A stretch of 34,697 nucleotides of DNA, taken from the NCBI GenBank assembly GCA_028868535.1, contig JAGWUH010000035.1, positions 1 through 34,697 on the forward strand, given 5' to 3'. Below are positions 22,767-30,509 of the stretch, piece after piece. Origin of the DNA: Sphingomonadales bacterium (GTDB taxonomy: Bacteria; Pseudomonadota; Alphaproteobacteria; Sphingomonadales; Sphingomonadaceae). Under the pieces are notes generated by a model, which was not told the DNA's origin, searched no databases, and worked only from the letters and a program-made list of their open reading frames with translations. How positions within the stretch are numbered: the first letter of the stretch is position 1; every line of letters starts with the position of its first letter. Both the position numbers and the translations under genes were made by a program.

Positions 22767-24538
22767 CCGGCCAGCAGGCGCTGGCTTTCGCGATCCTGGG
22801 CGGGGCCATCTTGCTGTTCGCCTGGGGCCGCTTCCGCTTCGACCTCGTCGCGCTCGGCGCACTGCTGGTCGGCATGGCCACCGGCGATGTCTCCCCGCGC
22901 CATGCGTTCTCCGGCTTCGCCAGCGACGTCGTCGTGATCATTGCCTCCGCGCTCGTCGTGAGCGCCGCCATCGCCCGCTCGGGCGCGGTCGAGTGGGCGG
23001 TGCGTCCGCTGGTCGGGCGCCTGCGCCATACCACGTCGCAGGTCGTCGCCTTCTCCGGGCTCACCGCGCTGCTATCGATGCTGACCAAGAACGTCGGCGC
23101 GCTGGCGATCCTGATGCCCGCGGCGCTGCGCACCGCGCGCGGCAGCGAGACTCCCGCGTCCGCGCTGCTGATGCCGATGTCGTTCCTGTCGCTGCTCGGC
23201 GGGCTGGTGACGCTCGTCGGCACCTCGACCAACATCATCGTCAGCGAGGTCCGCCAGAACACGCTCGGCGCGCCGTTCGCGATGTTCGATTTCGCGCCGG
23301 TCGGCCTGACGCTGACCGCGCTCGGCTTCGCGTTCATGGCGATCGGCTGGCGCCTGCTCCCGCGTGACCGGCAGGGCCGGGCCGACCTCGGCGAAGTCGC
23401 CGCCACCGCCGCCTTCGCCACCGAGGTCCGCGTGCCCGAAGCCCTGCCCGAAGGCATCGTCTCAGTTGCCGACCTGGCGCTCTCGGCCGACGGCGTCGTG
23501 CTGCGCGCGGTCGTCGGGGCCGATGGCCGCGCCCGCACGCCGCTGCCCGATGCCCACCTCGAACCGGGCATGAGCCTCGTCCTCGAAGGCGATGACGAGG
23601 CGCTCGGCCGCCTGCTGGCGCGGGTGCCGCTGCGCGCCGCCCGCGACGAGGCCGACCTGCCGACCAGCGGCCCGGCCGAGGAACTGCGCACGGTCGAGGC
23701 GGTCGTCCAGCCCCAGTCGCCGCTGGTCGGCCGCAGCGCCGCCCGCGCCGACCTGCTCAACGAGCACGGCGTGATCCTCGTCGGCGTCAGCCGCGCTGGC
23801 GAACGCATCACCGAACGCCTGCGCGACCTGCGCCTGCAGCCGGGCGACGTGCTGGCCCTGCGCGCCGGCGAATCGCGCCTTGCCCCGGCGATCGCCGCGC
23901 TCGGCGTGCTGCCGCTGTTCGCCCGCATGGTGCGGCTCGGCGACAACCGCCGCCGCTTCCTGCCGGTGCTGATCCTCGCCGTCGCGATCGTGCTGATCGC
24001 GCTGCGGCTGATCCCGGTGGTGGAGGCGTTCTTCGGCGCCGCGGTGCTGATGATCGCCTGCGGGGCGCTCTCCGCGCGTGAGGCCTACGCCGCGCTCGAG
24101 CCCGAGGTGCTGGTGCTGATCGGCGCACTCACCCCGCTCAGCGAGGCGGTGCGCGACAGCGGCGGCACTGCGCTGATCGCGCATGCGCTCGCGGCCGGGC
24201 TCCACGGCCTTCCGCCGCTGCTCGCGGTCGGCGCGCTGATGCTGGCGGCGATGGCCTGCTCTCCCTTCCTGCACAATGCCCCGACCGTGCTGGTCATGGG
24301 CCCGATCGCGGTGGCGGTGGCGCAAGGCCTGCGCCTGAACCCGGACCCGTTCCTGATGGCGGTGGCGACCGGCGCCGGCTGCGACTTCCTCACGCCGATC
24401 GGCCACCAGTGCAACACGCTGGTCATGGGTCCCGGCGGCTACCGCTTCGGCGATTATGCGCGGCTCGGTGCGCCGCTGTCGCTGCTGGTGCTGGTCGCGG
24501 GGACGCTGGCGATCACCCTGTTCTGGCCAACCGGCTAG
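22763..24538 (+). CDS. SLC13/ArsB-NhaD-type permease with two RCK_C (TrkA-C) domains
   Basis: 591 residues from the ATG at 22763; an ATG at 22754 is an equally possible start. About 10-11 membrane helices in two halves. Substrate-site loops are VGTSTNIIVSE (152-162) and, in the second half, TPIGHQCNTLVMGPGGYRFGDYARLG. Between the halves lie two TrkA-C domains (about 222-285 and 308-372), with GMSLVLEGDDEAL and LRLQPGDVLALRAGES. SLC13 members with this layout move divalent anions such as sulfate or dicarboxylates with Na+; TrkA-C domains commonly bind small ligands and gate transport. The substrate is unknown. Confidence 0.92.
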   Translation: MTGQQALAFAILGGAILLFAWGRFRFDLVALGALLVGMATGDVSPRHAFSGFASDVVVIIASALVVSAAIARSGAVEWAVRPLVGRLRHTTSQVVAFSGLTALLSMLTKNVGALAILMPAALRTARGSETPASALLMPMSFLSLLGGLVTLVGTSTNIIVSEVRQNTLGAPFAMFDFAPVGLTLTALGFAFMAIGWRLLPRDRQGRADLGEVAATAAFATEVRVPEALPEGIVSVADLALSADGVVLRAVVGADGRARTPLPDAHLEPGMSLVLEGDDEALGRLLARVPLRAARDEADLPTSGPAEELRTVEAVVQPQSPLVGRSAARADLLNEHGVILVGVSRAGERITERLRDLRLQPGDVLALRAGESRLAPAIAALGVLPLFARMVRLGDNRRRFLPVLILAVAIVLIALRLIPVVEAFFGAAVLMIACGALSAREAYAALEPEVLVLIGALTPLSEAVRDSGGTALIAHALAAGLHGLPPLLAVGALMLAAMACSPFLHNAPTVLVMGPIAVAVAQGLRLNPDPFLMAVATGAGCDFLTPIGHQCNTLVMGPGGYRFGDYARLGAPLSLLVLVAGTLAITLFWPTG

Positions 24539-24542
24539 GGAC

Positions 24543-24568
24543 GATACCATTCAAATTGAATCGGTATC
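24543..24568. terminator. Inverted repeat 1 after the SLC13 gene
   Basis: GATACC-ATTCAA-A-TTGAAT-C-GGTATC, two stacked 6-bp arms with a single bulged C, starting 5 nt after the SLC13 stop. A run of six T follows at 24586-24591, 17 nt downstream, which could support termination of the rightward transcript. Confidence 0.5.
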
Positions 24569-24592
24569 TACTCTGGATTCTCTTGTTTTTTC

Positions 24593-24635
24593 GTGATTTC
24601 CGAGCCGTGAAATGTTCCATTTCACTTGAAATCAC
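24593..24635. terminator. Nested inverted repeat 2 between convergent genes
   Basis: Outer arms GTGATTTC (24593-24600) and GAAATCAC (24628-24635) enclose a second perfect hairpin: GTGAAATG (24607-24614), TTC, CATTTCAC (24618-24625). It ends 1 nt before the epoxide hydrolase stop at 24637. Probably a bidirectional transcription end; unusually AT-rich for the window. Confidence 0.5.
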
Positions 24636-24636
24636 T

Positions 24637-25800
24637 CTAGCTCAACCCGCGAAAGAACGCACGCAGGTCCTCGATCAGCAGCACCGGCACTTCCATCGCC
24701 GCGAAGTGCCCGCCTTCGGGCATCTCCGTCCAGCGCCGCAGGTCATAGTATCGCGCCGCCGCCGCCCGTGGCGCGAATGTCAGCTCGGCCGGGAACACCG
24801 CGATGCCGGTCGGGGCGGCTACCACCGGCATCCCCGCGCGGCTCGGCCGCCAGGGATCGTGCGCGCCCTCGTAATAGAACCGCGCCGAAGTGTGGAAGCT
24901 CTCCGTCACCCAGTAGAGCATTGCGTTGTCGAGCAGCTCGTCGCGGGTGAAGCGGCTCTCGACGTCGCCCCGGCAATCGCTCCAGGCGCGTCGCTTGTCG
25001 ACCAGCCAGGCCAGCAGCCCGGCCGGCGAGTCGGCAAAGGCCACCGCCAGGTTCTGCGGCTTGGTCGATTGCACGACGAAGTGCCCGGTCTCGCTCGCGC
25101 GCACCTGCCGCATCCGCGCGACGCGGGCCGCCTCGGCGTCGGTGAATTCGCGCTCGTCCCAGCCGCCGCCGGTCATGAAGGTCAACTGGCCCGGCGTCGT
25201 CAGGTGCACGCCGATGATCCGCCCGGCATGCCTGTGGCCAAGCTGCGCGCTGATGAACGCGCCGACATCGCCGCCGTGCGCGCCGAAGCGCGGATGGCCG
25301 AGCCGCTCCATCAGCGTCACCCACAGGTCCGCCGTCTTCCACCAGTTGATGCCGGGAACCGTCAACGGCGTCGAGAACGCGAAGCCGGGCAACGATGGAA
25401 TGACCAGGTCGAACGCATCTGCCGGATCGCCGCCATGCGCGGCCGGGTCGGTCAACGGGCCGATCAGCTTGCCGAAGTCGAGGAAAGTCCACGGCCAGCC
25501 GTGGCTGAGCAGCAAGGGCCGGGGTGCCGGCCCTCTGCCGCGGACGTGAACGAAATGGATCGGCAGCCCGTCGATGACGGTGCGGAAATGGGGCAGGCGG
25601 TTGATCTCCGCCTCGCGCGCACGCCAGTCATACCCGTCGCGCCAATACCCGGCGAGGTCGCGCAGATAGGCGGCATTGGCGCCATAGCGCCAGTCGTCGT
25701 TGGCGAAGTCGGGCGTCCAGCGCGTGCGGGCCAACCGCTCGCGCAAGTCGGTGAGCACGCTTTCGGGCACGGCGATGGAGAACGGCTCGATCGCGGTCAT
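24637..25800 (-). CDS. Epoxide hydrolase (EHN-type alpha/beta hydrolase)
   Basis: 387 residues from the ATG at 25800. The N-terminal EHN region (IEPFSIAVPESVLTDLRERLARTRW, then YWRDGYDWRAREAEINRLPHF) is diagnostic. The core has the oxyanion motif HGWPW (100-104), the nucleophile elbow GAHGGDVGAFIS with Asp178, and a late EGGHFAAME providing the catalytic His. The family opens epoxides to diols through a covalent ester. Tyrosines that protonate the epoxide are likely in the lid (RFYYEG). The start overlaps the end of the upstream MarR/GbsR-type gene by 4 nt, so they form one operon. The natural epoxide is unknown. Confidence 0.93.
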   Translation of the reverse strand: MTAIEPFSIAVPESVLTDLRERLARTRWTPDFANDDWRYGANAAYLRDLAGYWRDGYDWRAREAEINRLPHFRTVIDGLPIHFVHVRGRGPAPRPLLLSHGWPWTFLDFGKLIGPLTDPAAHGGDPADAFDLVIPSLPGFAFSTPLTVPGINWWKTADLWVTLMERLGHPRFGAHGGDVGAFISAQLGHRHAGRIIGVHLTTPGQLTFMTGGGWDEREFTDAEAARVARMRQVRASETGHFVVQSTKPQNLAVAFADSPAGLLAWLVDKRRAWSDCRGDVESRFTRDELLDNAMLYWVTESFHTSARFYYEGAHDPWRPSRAGMPVVAAPTGIAVFPAELTFAPRAAAARYYDLRRWTEMPEGGHFAAMEVPVLLIEDLRAFFRGLS

Positions 25801-26291
25801 CGCAGGTCCTCGTCCGGTCCGCAGCGCGCGAACTCGTCCGCCAGCTCGGCGATCCGGCCGGTGATGGTGGCGGCCATCTTGCGGTGGAACGCCCCCAGGT
25901 AGCGCAAGCGGCGCAGCGTTTCCCCGCTCGCCACGGCGCCGGCGCGGTTTTCGGCAAGGCGGCCGATGTCGGCCAGCAGGCCCGCCTGGGCTGTCAGGAA
26001 TCCGGAATAGGTTTCCGAGGCACCATAGCGCACGCGCTTGGTCCCCGGCTCGCCATGCCGCCGCGCCAGCCCGAACTGTTCGAGCGCGCGCGCCGCGACG
26101 CTGGCCGTGCTGCGCGCCATGCCCAAGGCCGCGGCGATGGTGTCCAGCGTCACCGGCTCGTCGCGGATCAGCAGGAAGGCATAGAGGCTCGCGGTGGCCG
26201 GCTGCATCCCCCAGGGCGCCAGCAGCGCCGCCATGTCGGCAATGAACCGTCGCTGCTCGACCGTGATGGCGCGGTTTGACATATTCGGCAT
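25797..26291 (-). CDS. GbsR/MarR-type transcriptional regulator
   Basis: 164 residues from the ATG at 26291; a second in-frame ATG at 26282 is possible. The winged helix reads PATASLYAFLLIRDEPVTLDTIAAALGMARSTASVAARALEQFGLARRHGEPGTKRVRYGAS (about 31-93), the GbsR-like pattern. A C-terminal helical dimerisation tail follows. It overlaps the epoxide hydrolase gene and is divergent from the sulfotransferase gene. A perfect inverted repeat straddles its own start codon, which points to autorepression. The start has no clear Shine-Dalgarno, so the message may be leaderless. Confidence 0.9.
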   Translation of the reverse strand: MPNMSNRAITVEQRRFIADMAALLAPWGMQPATASLYAFLLIRDEPVTLDTIAAALGMARSTASVAARALEQFGLARRHGEPGTKRVRYGASETYSGFLTAQAGLLADIGRLAENRAGAVASGETLRRLRYLGAFHRKMAATITGRIAELADEFARCGPDEDLR

Positions 26292-26302
26292 TTACCGAAT
26301 AT
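26281..26302. promoter_or_regulatory. Putative repressor operator over the regulator start codon
   Basis: ATATTCGG (26281-26288), 6-nt spacer CATTTA, CCGAATAT (26295-26302): perfect 8-bp arms. The regulator ATG (26291-26289, minus strand) lies in the spacer. The 58-nt divergent gap to the sulfotransferase start at 26350 begins here, so one bound dimer could block both directions. Confidence 0.65.
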
Positions 26303-26349
26303 TCCACAGCCCAGACGCCGAATCAAGCGGCGGCGGGAGAGAACCGGAC

Positions 26350-27513
26350 ATGCTCGACGCCCACGCCATCATCGCCGAAGCCGAGGCGCAAGTGGGCATC
26401 GCCGATGGCGATCCCGGCGTCGCCGGCAACCTCGAACGCCTGCTGGCGGCGATGCGCGAGACCTTCCCGCTCTCCCCGGCGGGCGAGGGGCGGGTGCTCA
26501 CCAGCCTGCGCATGGACGTGACCAACCGGCTCGAAAGCCTGAAATGGCTGCGCGACCATCCCGAGATCGGCGAGGAGCGCATCGTCGCGCCGGTGTTCCT
26601 GATGGGGTTGCCGCGCTCGGGCACGACCTACTTCCAGTACCTGTTCGATCGTGATCCGCGCTTCCGCCTGATCCGCACCTGGGAATCGACGATGCCGTCG
26701 CCGCCGCCGGGGTTCGATCCCGCCTCGGTCGAGACGCGCCGTGCGGCCTGGCGCGAGATGCAGCGCGCGCGCGCCCATTTCGACGGGTTCGAGGCGCTGC
26801 ACCTCTACGACGACGACGGCTCGGACGAATGCCACGCCTTCCTCCAGCAGAGCTGGGGCGCGGTCGGCCTGCACAACCTCTACCGCGTGCCGCAGTATTT
26901 CGACTGGCTGCTCGACGAGGCGGACCTGGTCCAGACCTACCGCGTCCACAAGCGCCAGCTGCAGTGTCTGCAATGGCGGCGCGAACCGAAGCCCTGGGCG
27001 CTCAAGTACCCGAACCACGTGATCGCGATTGACGCGATCCTGGAGGTCTATCCCGACGCGCGCTTCGTGATGACTCACCGCGATCCGGCGCAAGTCGTCG
27101 GCTCGATCGCCAAGATGACGTGGAATCTGCGCGGCATGGCCGCCGCCACCCCGCCGGACCGCCGCGAGGTCGGTGCCGACATGCTCCATTTCATCCAGCG
27201 CCACGTCGACCGCATCCTGGCGTTCGACGCCGGCCCGCACGGCGACCGCGTGATCCATGTCGATTACTACGCGCTGGTGGCGGACCCGGTGGGCGAGATG
27301 CGCCGCATCCACGCCGGCCTGGGCATCGACACCCCCGGGGACGTCGCGCGGTCGGTGGCCGACTGGCACGCCGCCAACCCCAAGAACGCGCGCGGCCGCA
27401 ACGACTATTCGCTCGACCAGTACGGGCTCGATGTCGACGCGGTCCGGGCGCGGTTCGCCCCCTACAGCGCCCGCTTCGCCATCCCCACCGAGGCCGAAGG
27501 GCTGGCACGGTGA
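26350..27513 (+). CDS. Sulfotransferase family protein (PAPS-dependent)
   Basis: 387 residues from the ATG at 26350. The 5'-phosphosulfate loop is VFLMGLPRSGTTYFQYLFDRDP (82-103); the 3'-phosphate site is RFVMTHRDPAQVVGSIAKM. A late region NPKNARGRNDYSLDQYGLD matches the Sulfotransfer_3 group of bacterial sulfotransferases. These move sulfate from PAPS to a hydroxyl or amine of a small molecule or glycan. No signal peptide, so cytosolic. Divergent from the epoxide hydrolase regulator and overlapping the next gene by 4 nt. A diol made by the epoxide hydrolase would be a chemically sensible acceptor, but this is inference. Confidence 0.9.
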   Translation: MLDAHAIIAEAEAQVGIADGDPGVAGNLERLLAAMRETFPLSPAGEGRVLTSLRMDVTNRLESLKWLRDHPEIGEERIVAPVFLMGLPRSGTTYFQYLFDRDPRFRLIRTWESTMPSPPPGFDPASVETRRAAWREMQRARAHFDGFEALHLYDDDGSDECHAFLQQSWGAVGLHNLYRVPQYFDWLLDEADLVQTYRVHKRQLQCLQWRREPKPWALKYPNHVIAIDAILEVYPDARFVMTHRDPAQVVGSIAKMTWNLRGMAAATPPDRREVGADMLHFIQRHVDRILAFDAGPHGDRVIHVDYYALVADPVGEMRRIHAGLGIDTPGDVARSVADWHAANPKNARGRNDYSLDQYGLDVDAVRARFAPYSARFAIPTEAEGLAR

Positions 27514-28523
27514 GCTGGGACGCGCTCAACGCCGCCATCGCCGAAGCCCGCGCGCTGGTCGCCGCGGCGGCGCCCGATGCCGATACCGCCGCCGAGGGCG
27601 AGGCCTACGTCAGCCGCGTCGTCACCGCCGCGCTGGCGACGGCCTTCCTGGGCCACAGGCTGGTGCAGGGCGGGCTGGCGATGGCACTGCCGGTCTACGG
27701 CGGCCCCAACCCCGATTACCTGATGCGCCACGCCGCGGTCGACCCGGCCGGCCGCTACCGCCTGACCGGCCGCCTCAACGGCTCCGAACGTGTCGGCATC
27801 GGCGTCTACACGATCGGCCGCAACGGCGCGCCGCTGATCGCCGGCTATGCCGCGTTCGATCGCGGCAACTGCGCGGCGGACGGCGCGTTCGCGCTCGATC
27901 TCGCGGCGGATGCCAACGGACCCGGATCGTTGGTGCTTCCGACGGACGCGCGCATTGTCATGGCCCGCGTGCTCCACCGCGACGCGTCCGAACCCGCCTT
28001 CCTCGATCTCGCCGGTGGACCGCCGCCGCGCGGCCCGACGCTGGTGACCGGCAGCAACGACGGCGCGCTCGCCTTCGCCGCCCATACCGTGCGCGCCAAC
28101 GTCACCGAATACATGAAATGGGTCCGCGCCGCGCAGGACCTGCCCAATCGCCTTGATGCCGCGCCCGCCGACCTGGCCGATACCGTGATCGGCGATGCCG
28201 ACACCCAGTACTTCCTCGGCGGTTTCGACCTTGCCGAAGGCGAATGGCTCGAGGTGGCGTTCCCTGCGGGTCTGACCGGCACCTGGTCGCTCCATGCCTA
28301 CAACGCCTGGTACGAACACCTCGTCACCCCCGGCGTGCACGACCGCAACGCGGTGCCCGAGGCCGATGGCACGGTGCGGATCGCGGTCGGTCCCAACCCG
28401 CCCCGCACGATCGCGAACCGCATCGACACGCTCGGTCGCCGCAAGGGCGCGTTCGTCTGCCGGATCGTCGGGCACGGCACTCCGATCGCCGCCCCACACG
28501 CGGTGGTGCGGCCCCGCGGCTGA
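27510..28523 (+). CDS. DUF1214-like protein
   Basis: 337 residues, GTG start at 27510 overlapping the sulfotransferase stop. The N-terminal ~120 residues are helical then beta-rich (PNPDYLMRHAAVDPAGRYRLTGRLNGSERVGIGVYTIGRNGAP). The C-terminus has the DUF1214 pattern GTWSLHAYNAWYEHLVTPGVHDRNAVPEADGTVRIAVGPNPP. DUF1214/DUF1254 proteins are often found with catabolic genes; no reaction is established. No signal peptide. The coupling to the sulfotransferase suggests a shared pathway. Confidence 0.78.
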   Translation: MSWDALNAAIAEARALVAAAAPDADTAAEGEAYVSRVVTAALATAFLGHRLVQGGLAMALPVYGGPNPDYLMRHAAVDPAGRYRLTGRLNGSERVGIGVYTIGRNGAPLIAGYAAFDRGNCAADGAFALDLAADANGPGSLVLPTDARIVMARVLHRDASEPAFLDLAGGPPPRGPTLVTGSNDGALAFAAHTVRANVTEYMKWVRAAQDLPNRLDAAPADLADTVIGDADTQYFLGGFDLAEGEWLEVAFPAGLTGTWSLHAYNAWYEHLVTPGVHDRNAVPEADGTVRIAVGPNPPRTIANRIDTLGRRKGAFVCRIVGHGTPIAAPHAVVRPRG

Positions 28524-28584
28524 ACCCGCCCGTCACCCGGCGCCACCCCTTGTGCGGCCGGCGCGATCGGCGCAAAACGGCAGC

Positions 28585-29010
28585 GTGAACGATGCAACCC
28601 GACTGGATGCGATCATCGCCGCCCACGCCGGCCGCGAAGGCGCGCTGTTGCCGCTGCTGCACGACGTCCAGGCCGTGTTCGGCTGCATCGCGCCCGCTGC
28701 CGAGGCGGCGGTCGCCGCCGCGCTGAACCTGTCGCGGGCGGAGGTCCACGGCGTCGTCAGCTTCTACCACGATTTCACCGCCCAGGCCGATCCCCGCCCC
28801 TGCCTGCAGCTCTGCCGGGCGGAGGCCTGCCAGGCCCGCGGCGCGGAGGCGCTGGTCGCGGTGGCCGAGGCCGCCGCCGGCGACCGGGTGCGCATCGCCG
28901 CGGTGTTCTGCCTCGGCCTGTGCAGCGTCGGCCCGGCGGCGCGGCTCGGCGACGCCGTCCACGCCCGGCTCGACGCGGCCGCGCTGGCCGCGCTCGTGGA
29001 CGCGGCATGA
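28585..29010 (+). CDS. fdsG: NAD-dependent formate dehydrogenase, gamma subunit (NuoE-like)
   Basis: 141 residues, GTG start at 28585 with little ribosome-site support. It is a thioredoxin-like [2Fe-2S] subunit. The N-terminal helical part ends PLLHDVQAVFGCI, followed by AEVHGVVSFYHDF, the hallmark of NuoE/FdsG. Cluster ligands are Cys77, Cys82, Cys109 and Cys113 (CRAEAC and CLGLC). It carries electrons between the flavin subunit and an outer cluster in soluble FdsABG-type formate dehydrogenases. The stop overlaps the fdsB start (ATGA). The upstream gap to the DUF1214 gene is 61 nt. Confidence 0.9.
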   Translation: MNDATRLDAIIAAHAGREGALLPLLHDVQAVFGCIAPAAEAAVAAALNLSRAEVHGVVSFYHDFTAQADPRPCLQLCRAEACQARGAEALVAVAEAAAGDRVRIAAVFCLGLCSVGPAARLGDAVHARLDAAALAALVDAA

Positions 29011-30509
29011 CCACGATCCGCATCAGCGACGACGCGGTCGCGCTGGCCTGCGGCGCCGATGCGGTGGCGGATGCCTTCGCCGCCGCCGGCTGCACGGTGG
29101 AGCGCGTGTCGAGCTGGGGCATGCACTGGCTCGAACCGCTGGTCGAGATCGCCGGGCAGGGCTTCGGCCCGGCCATTCCGGCCGACGTCCCCGCGATCCT
29201 CGCCGGCCGCAGCGACAAGGCGATCGGGCCGATCGCCGCGCACCCCTTCCTCGCCCGCCAGCAGCGGCTGACCTTCGCGCGCGCCGGCCGCACCCGCCCG
29301 CTCAGCCTCGCCGACTATGCCGCCACCGGCGGCTGGGCCGGGCTGCGCCGCGCCCGCTCGCTTCCGCCCGAAGACGTCATCGCCGAAGTCATCGAATCCG
29401 GCCTGCGCGGACGCGGTGGCGCCGGTTTCCCCACCGGCATCAAGTGGCGCACCGTCCTGGCGGCGCCCGGCGCCCGCAAGTTCGTGGTCTGCAACGCCGA
29501 CGAGGGCGACAGCGGCACTTTCGCCGATCGCATGATCATGGAAGGCGATCCCTTCGCGCTGCTCGAAGGCATCGCCATCGCCGCCCACGCGGTCGGCGCG
29601 GCGCAGGGCTATGTCTACATCCGCAGCGAATATCCCCATGCGGTGGCCAAGATGCGCGCCGCGATCGCCCTGGCGGCGGCGGAGATCGCCCCCCTGGCGA
29701 TAGAGGTCCGCGTCGGCGCCGGCGCCTATGTCTGCGGCGAGGAAACCGCGCTGCTCAACTCGATCGAGGGCCGGCGCGGCATCGTCCGCGCCAAGCCGCC
29801 GCTCCCCGCCGTCGCCGGCCTGTTCGGCTGTCCCACCGTGGTCAACAACGTGCTGACGCTGGCGGCGGTGCCGCACCTCCTGGCCGAAGGCGGCGTCGCC
29901 GAATATGCCCGCCTCGGCATCGACCGCTCGCGCGGCACCACCGCGATCCAGCTGGCCGGCGCCATCCGCCACGGCGGCCTGTTCGAGACCGGCTTCGGCA
30001 TCACCCTGCGCGAACTGGTGGAGGACATCGGCGGCGGCACCCCCGGCGGTCGCCCGGTCAAGGCGGTCCAGGTCGGCGGCCCGCTCGGCGCCTACATCCC
30101 GCCCGCCCGCTTCGACCTGCCGTTCGACTACGAGGCGTTCGCCGCCGCGGACGCGCTGATCGGCCACGGCGGCATCGTCGTCTTCGACGACAGCGCCGAC
30201 ATGGCCGCGCTGGCACGCTTCGCGATGGCGTTCTGCGCGGCCGAATCGTGCGGAAAGTGCACGCCATGCCGCATCGGCGCGACGCGCGGCGTCGAGATCC
30301 TCGACCGCATGCGCGCGAAAGCGCCGGTTCCCGTCCCCGCCGGCGACGAAGATGCCACGATAACCCCACCTAAACGCGATGAAAACGGCGCGCTGCTCGA
30401 AGAGCTGTGCGACCTGATGCGCAGCGCCTCGCTCTGCGCGCTCGGCGGCTTCACCCCCTATCCGGTGCTTTCCGCGCTGCGCCACTGGCCCGGGGACTTC
30501 GGCCGATGA
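29007..30509 (+). CDS. fdsB: NAD-dependent formate dehydrogenase, beta subunit (NuoF-like, NADH/FMN)
   Basis: 500 residues. Residues 1-100 form a thioredoxin-like N-terminal domain without an obvious cluster motif, as in other FdsB proteins. The NuoF domain has the FMN loop RGRGGAGFPTG (134-144), NAD-binding GAYVCGEETALLNSIEG (239-255) and the [4Fe-4S] ligands Cys415, Cys418, Cys421 (ESCGKCTPC) with Cys477. It passes electrons from the molybdenum subunit to NAD+. The start overlaps fdsG and the stop overlaps fdsA by 4 nt each, so the three subunits are translationally coupled. Confidence 0.95.
   Translation: MTTIRISDDAVALACGADAVADAFAAAGCTVERVSSWGMHWLEPLVEIAGQGFGPAIPADVPAILAGRSDKAIGPIAAHPFLARQQRLTFARAGRTRPLSLADYAATGGWAGLRRARSLPPEDVIAEVIESGLRGRGGAGFPTGIKWRTVLAAPGARKFVVCNADEGDSGTFADRMIMEGDPFALLEGIAIAAHAVGAAQGYVYIRSEYPHAVAKMRAAIALAAAEIAPLAIEVRVGAGAYVCGEETALLNSIEGRRGIVRAKPPLPAVAGLFGCPTVVNNVLTLAAVPHLLAEGGVAEYARLGIDRSRGTTAIQLAGAIRHGGLFETGFGITLRELVEDIGGGTPGGRPVKAVQVGGPLGAYIPPARFDLPFDYEAFAAADALIGHGGIVVFDDSADMAALARFAMAFCAAESCGKCTPCRIGATRGVEILDRMRAKAPVPVPAGDEDATITPPKRDENGALLEELCDLMRSASLCALGGFTPYPVLSALRHWPGDFGR

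Noticed and set aside
19061..23029. 1322-codon open frame on the minus strand opposite the glycosidase and DUF2339 genes
   Set aside because: Low-complexity Arg/Gln/Gly/Ala translation with no family motifs; it mirrors the GC-biased third positions of well supported plus-strand genes.
24637..26307. Epoxide hydrolase fused to upstream sequence (556 residues)
   Set aside because: The upstream part is the wrong frame of the regulator gene; EHN homology starts at the ATG at 25800.
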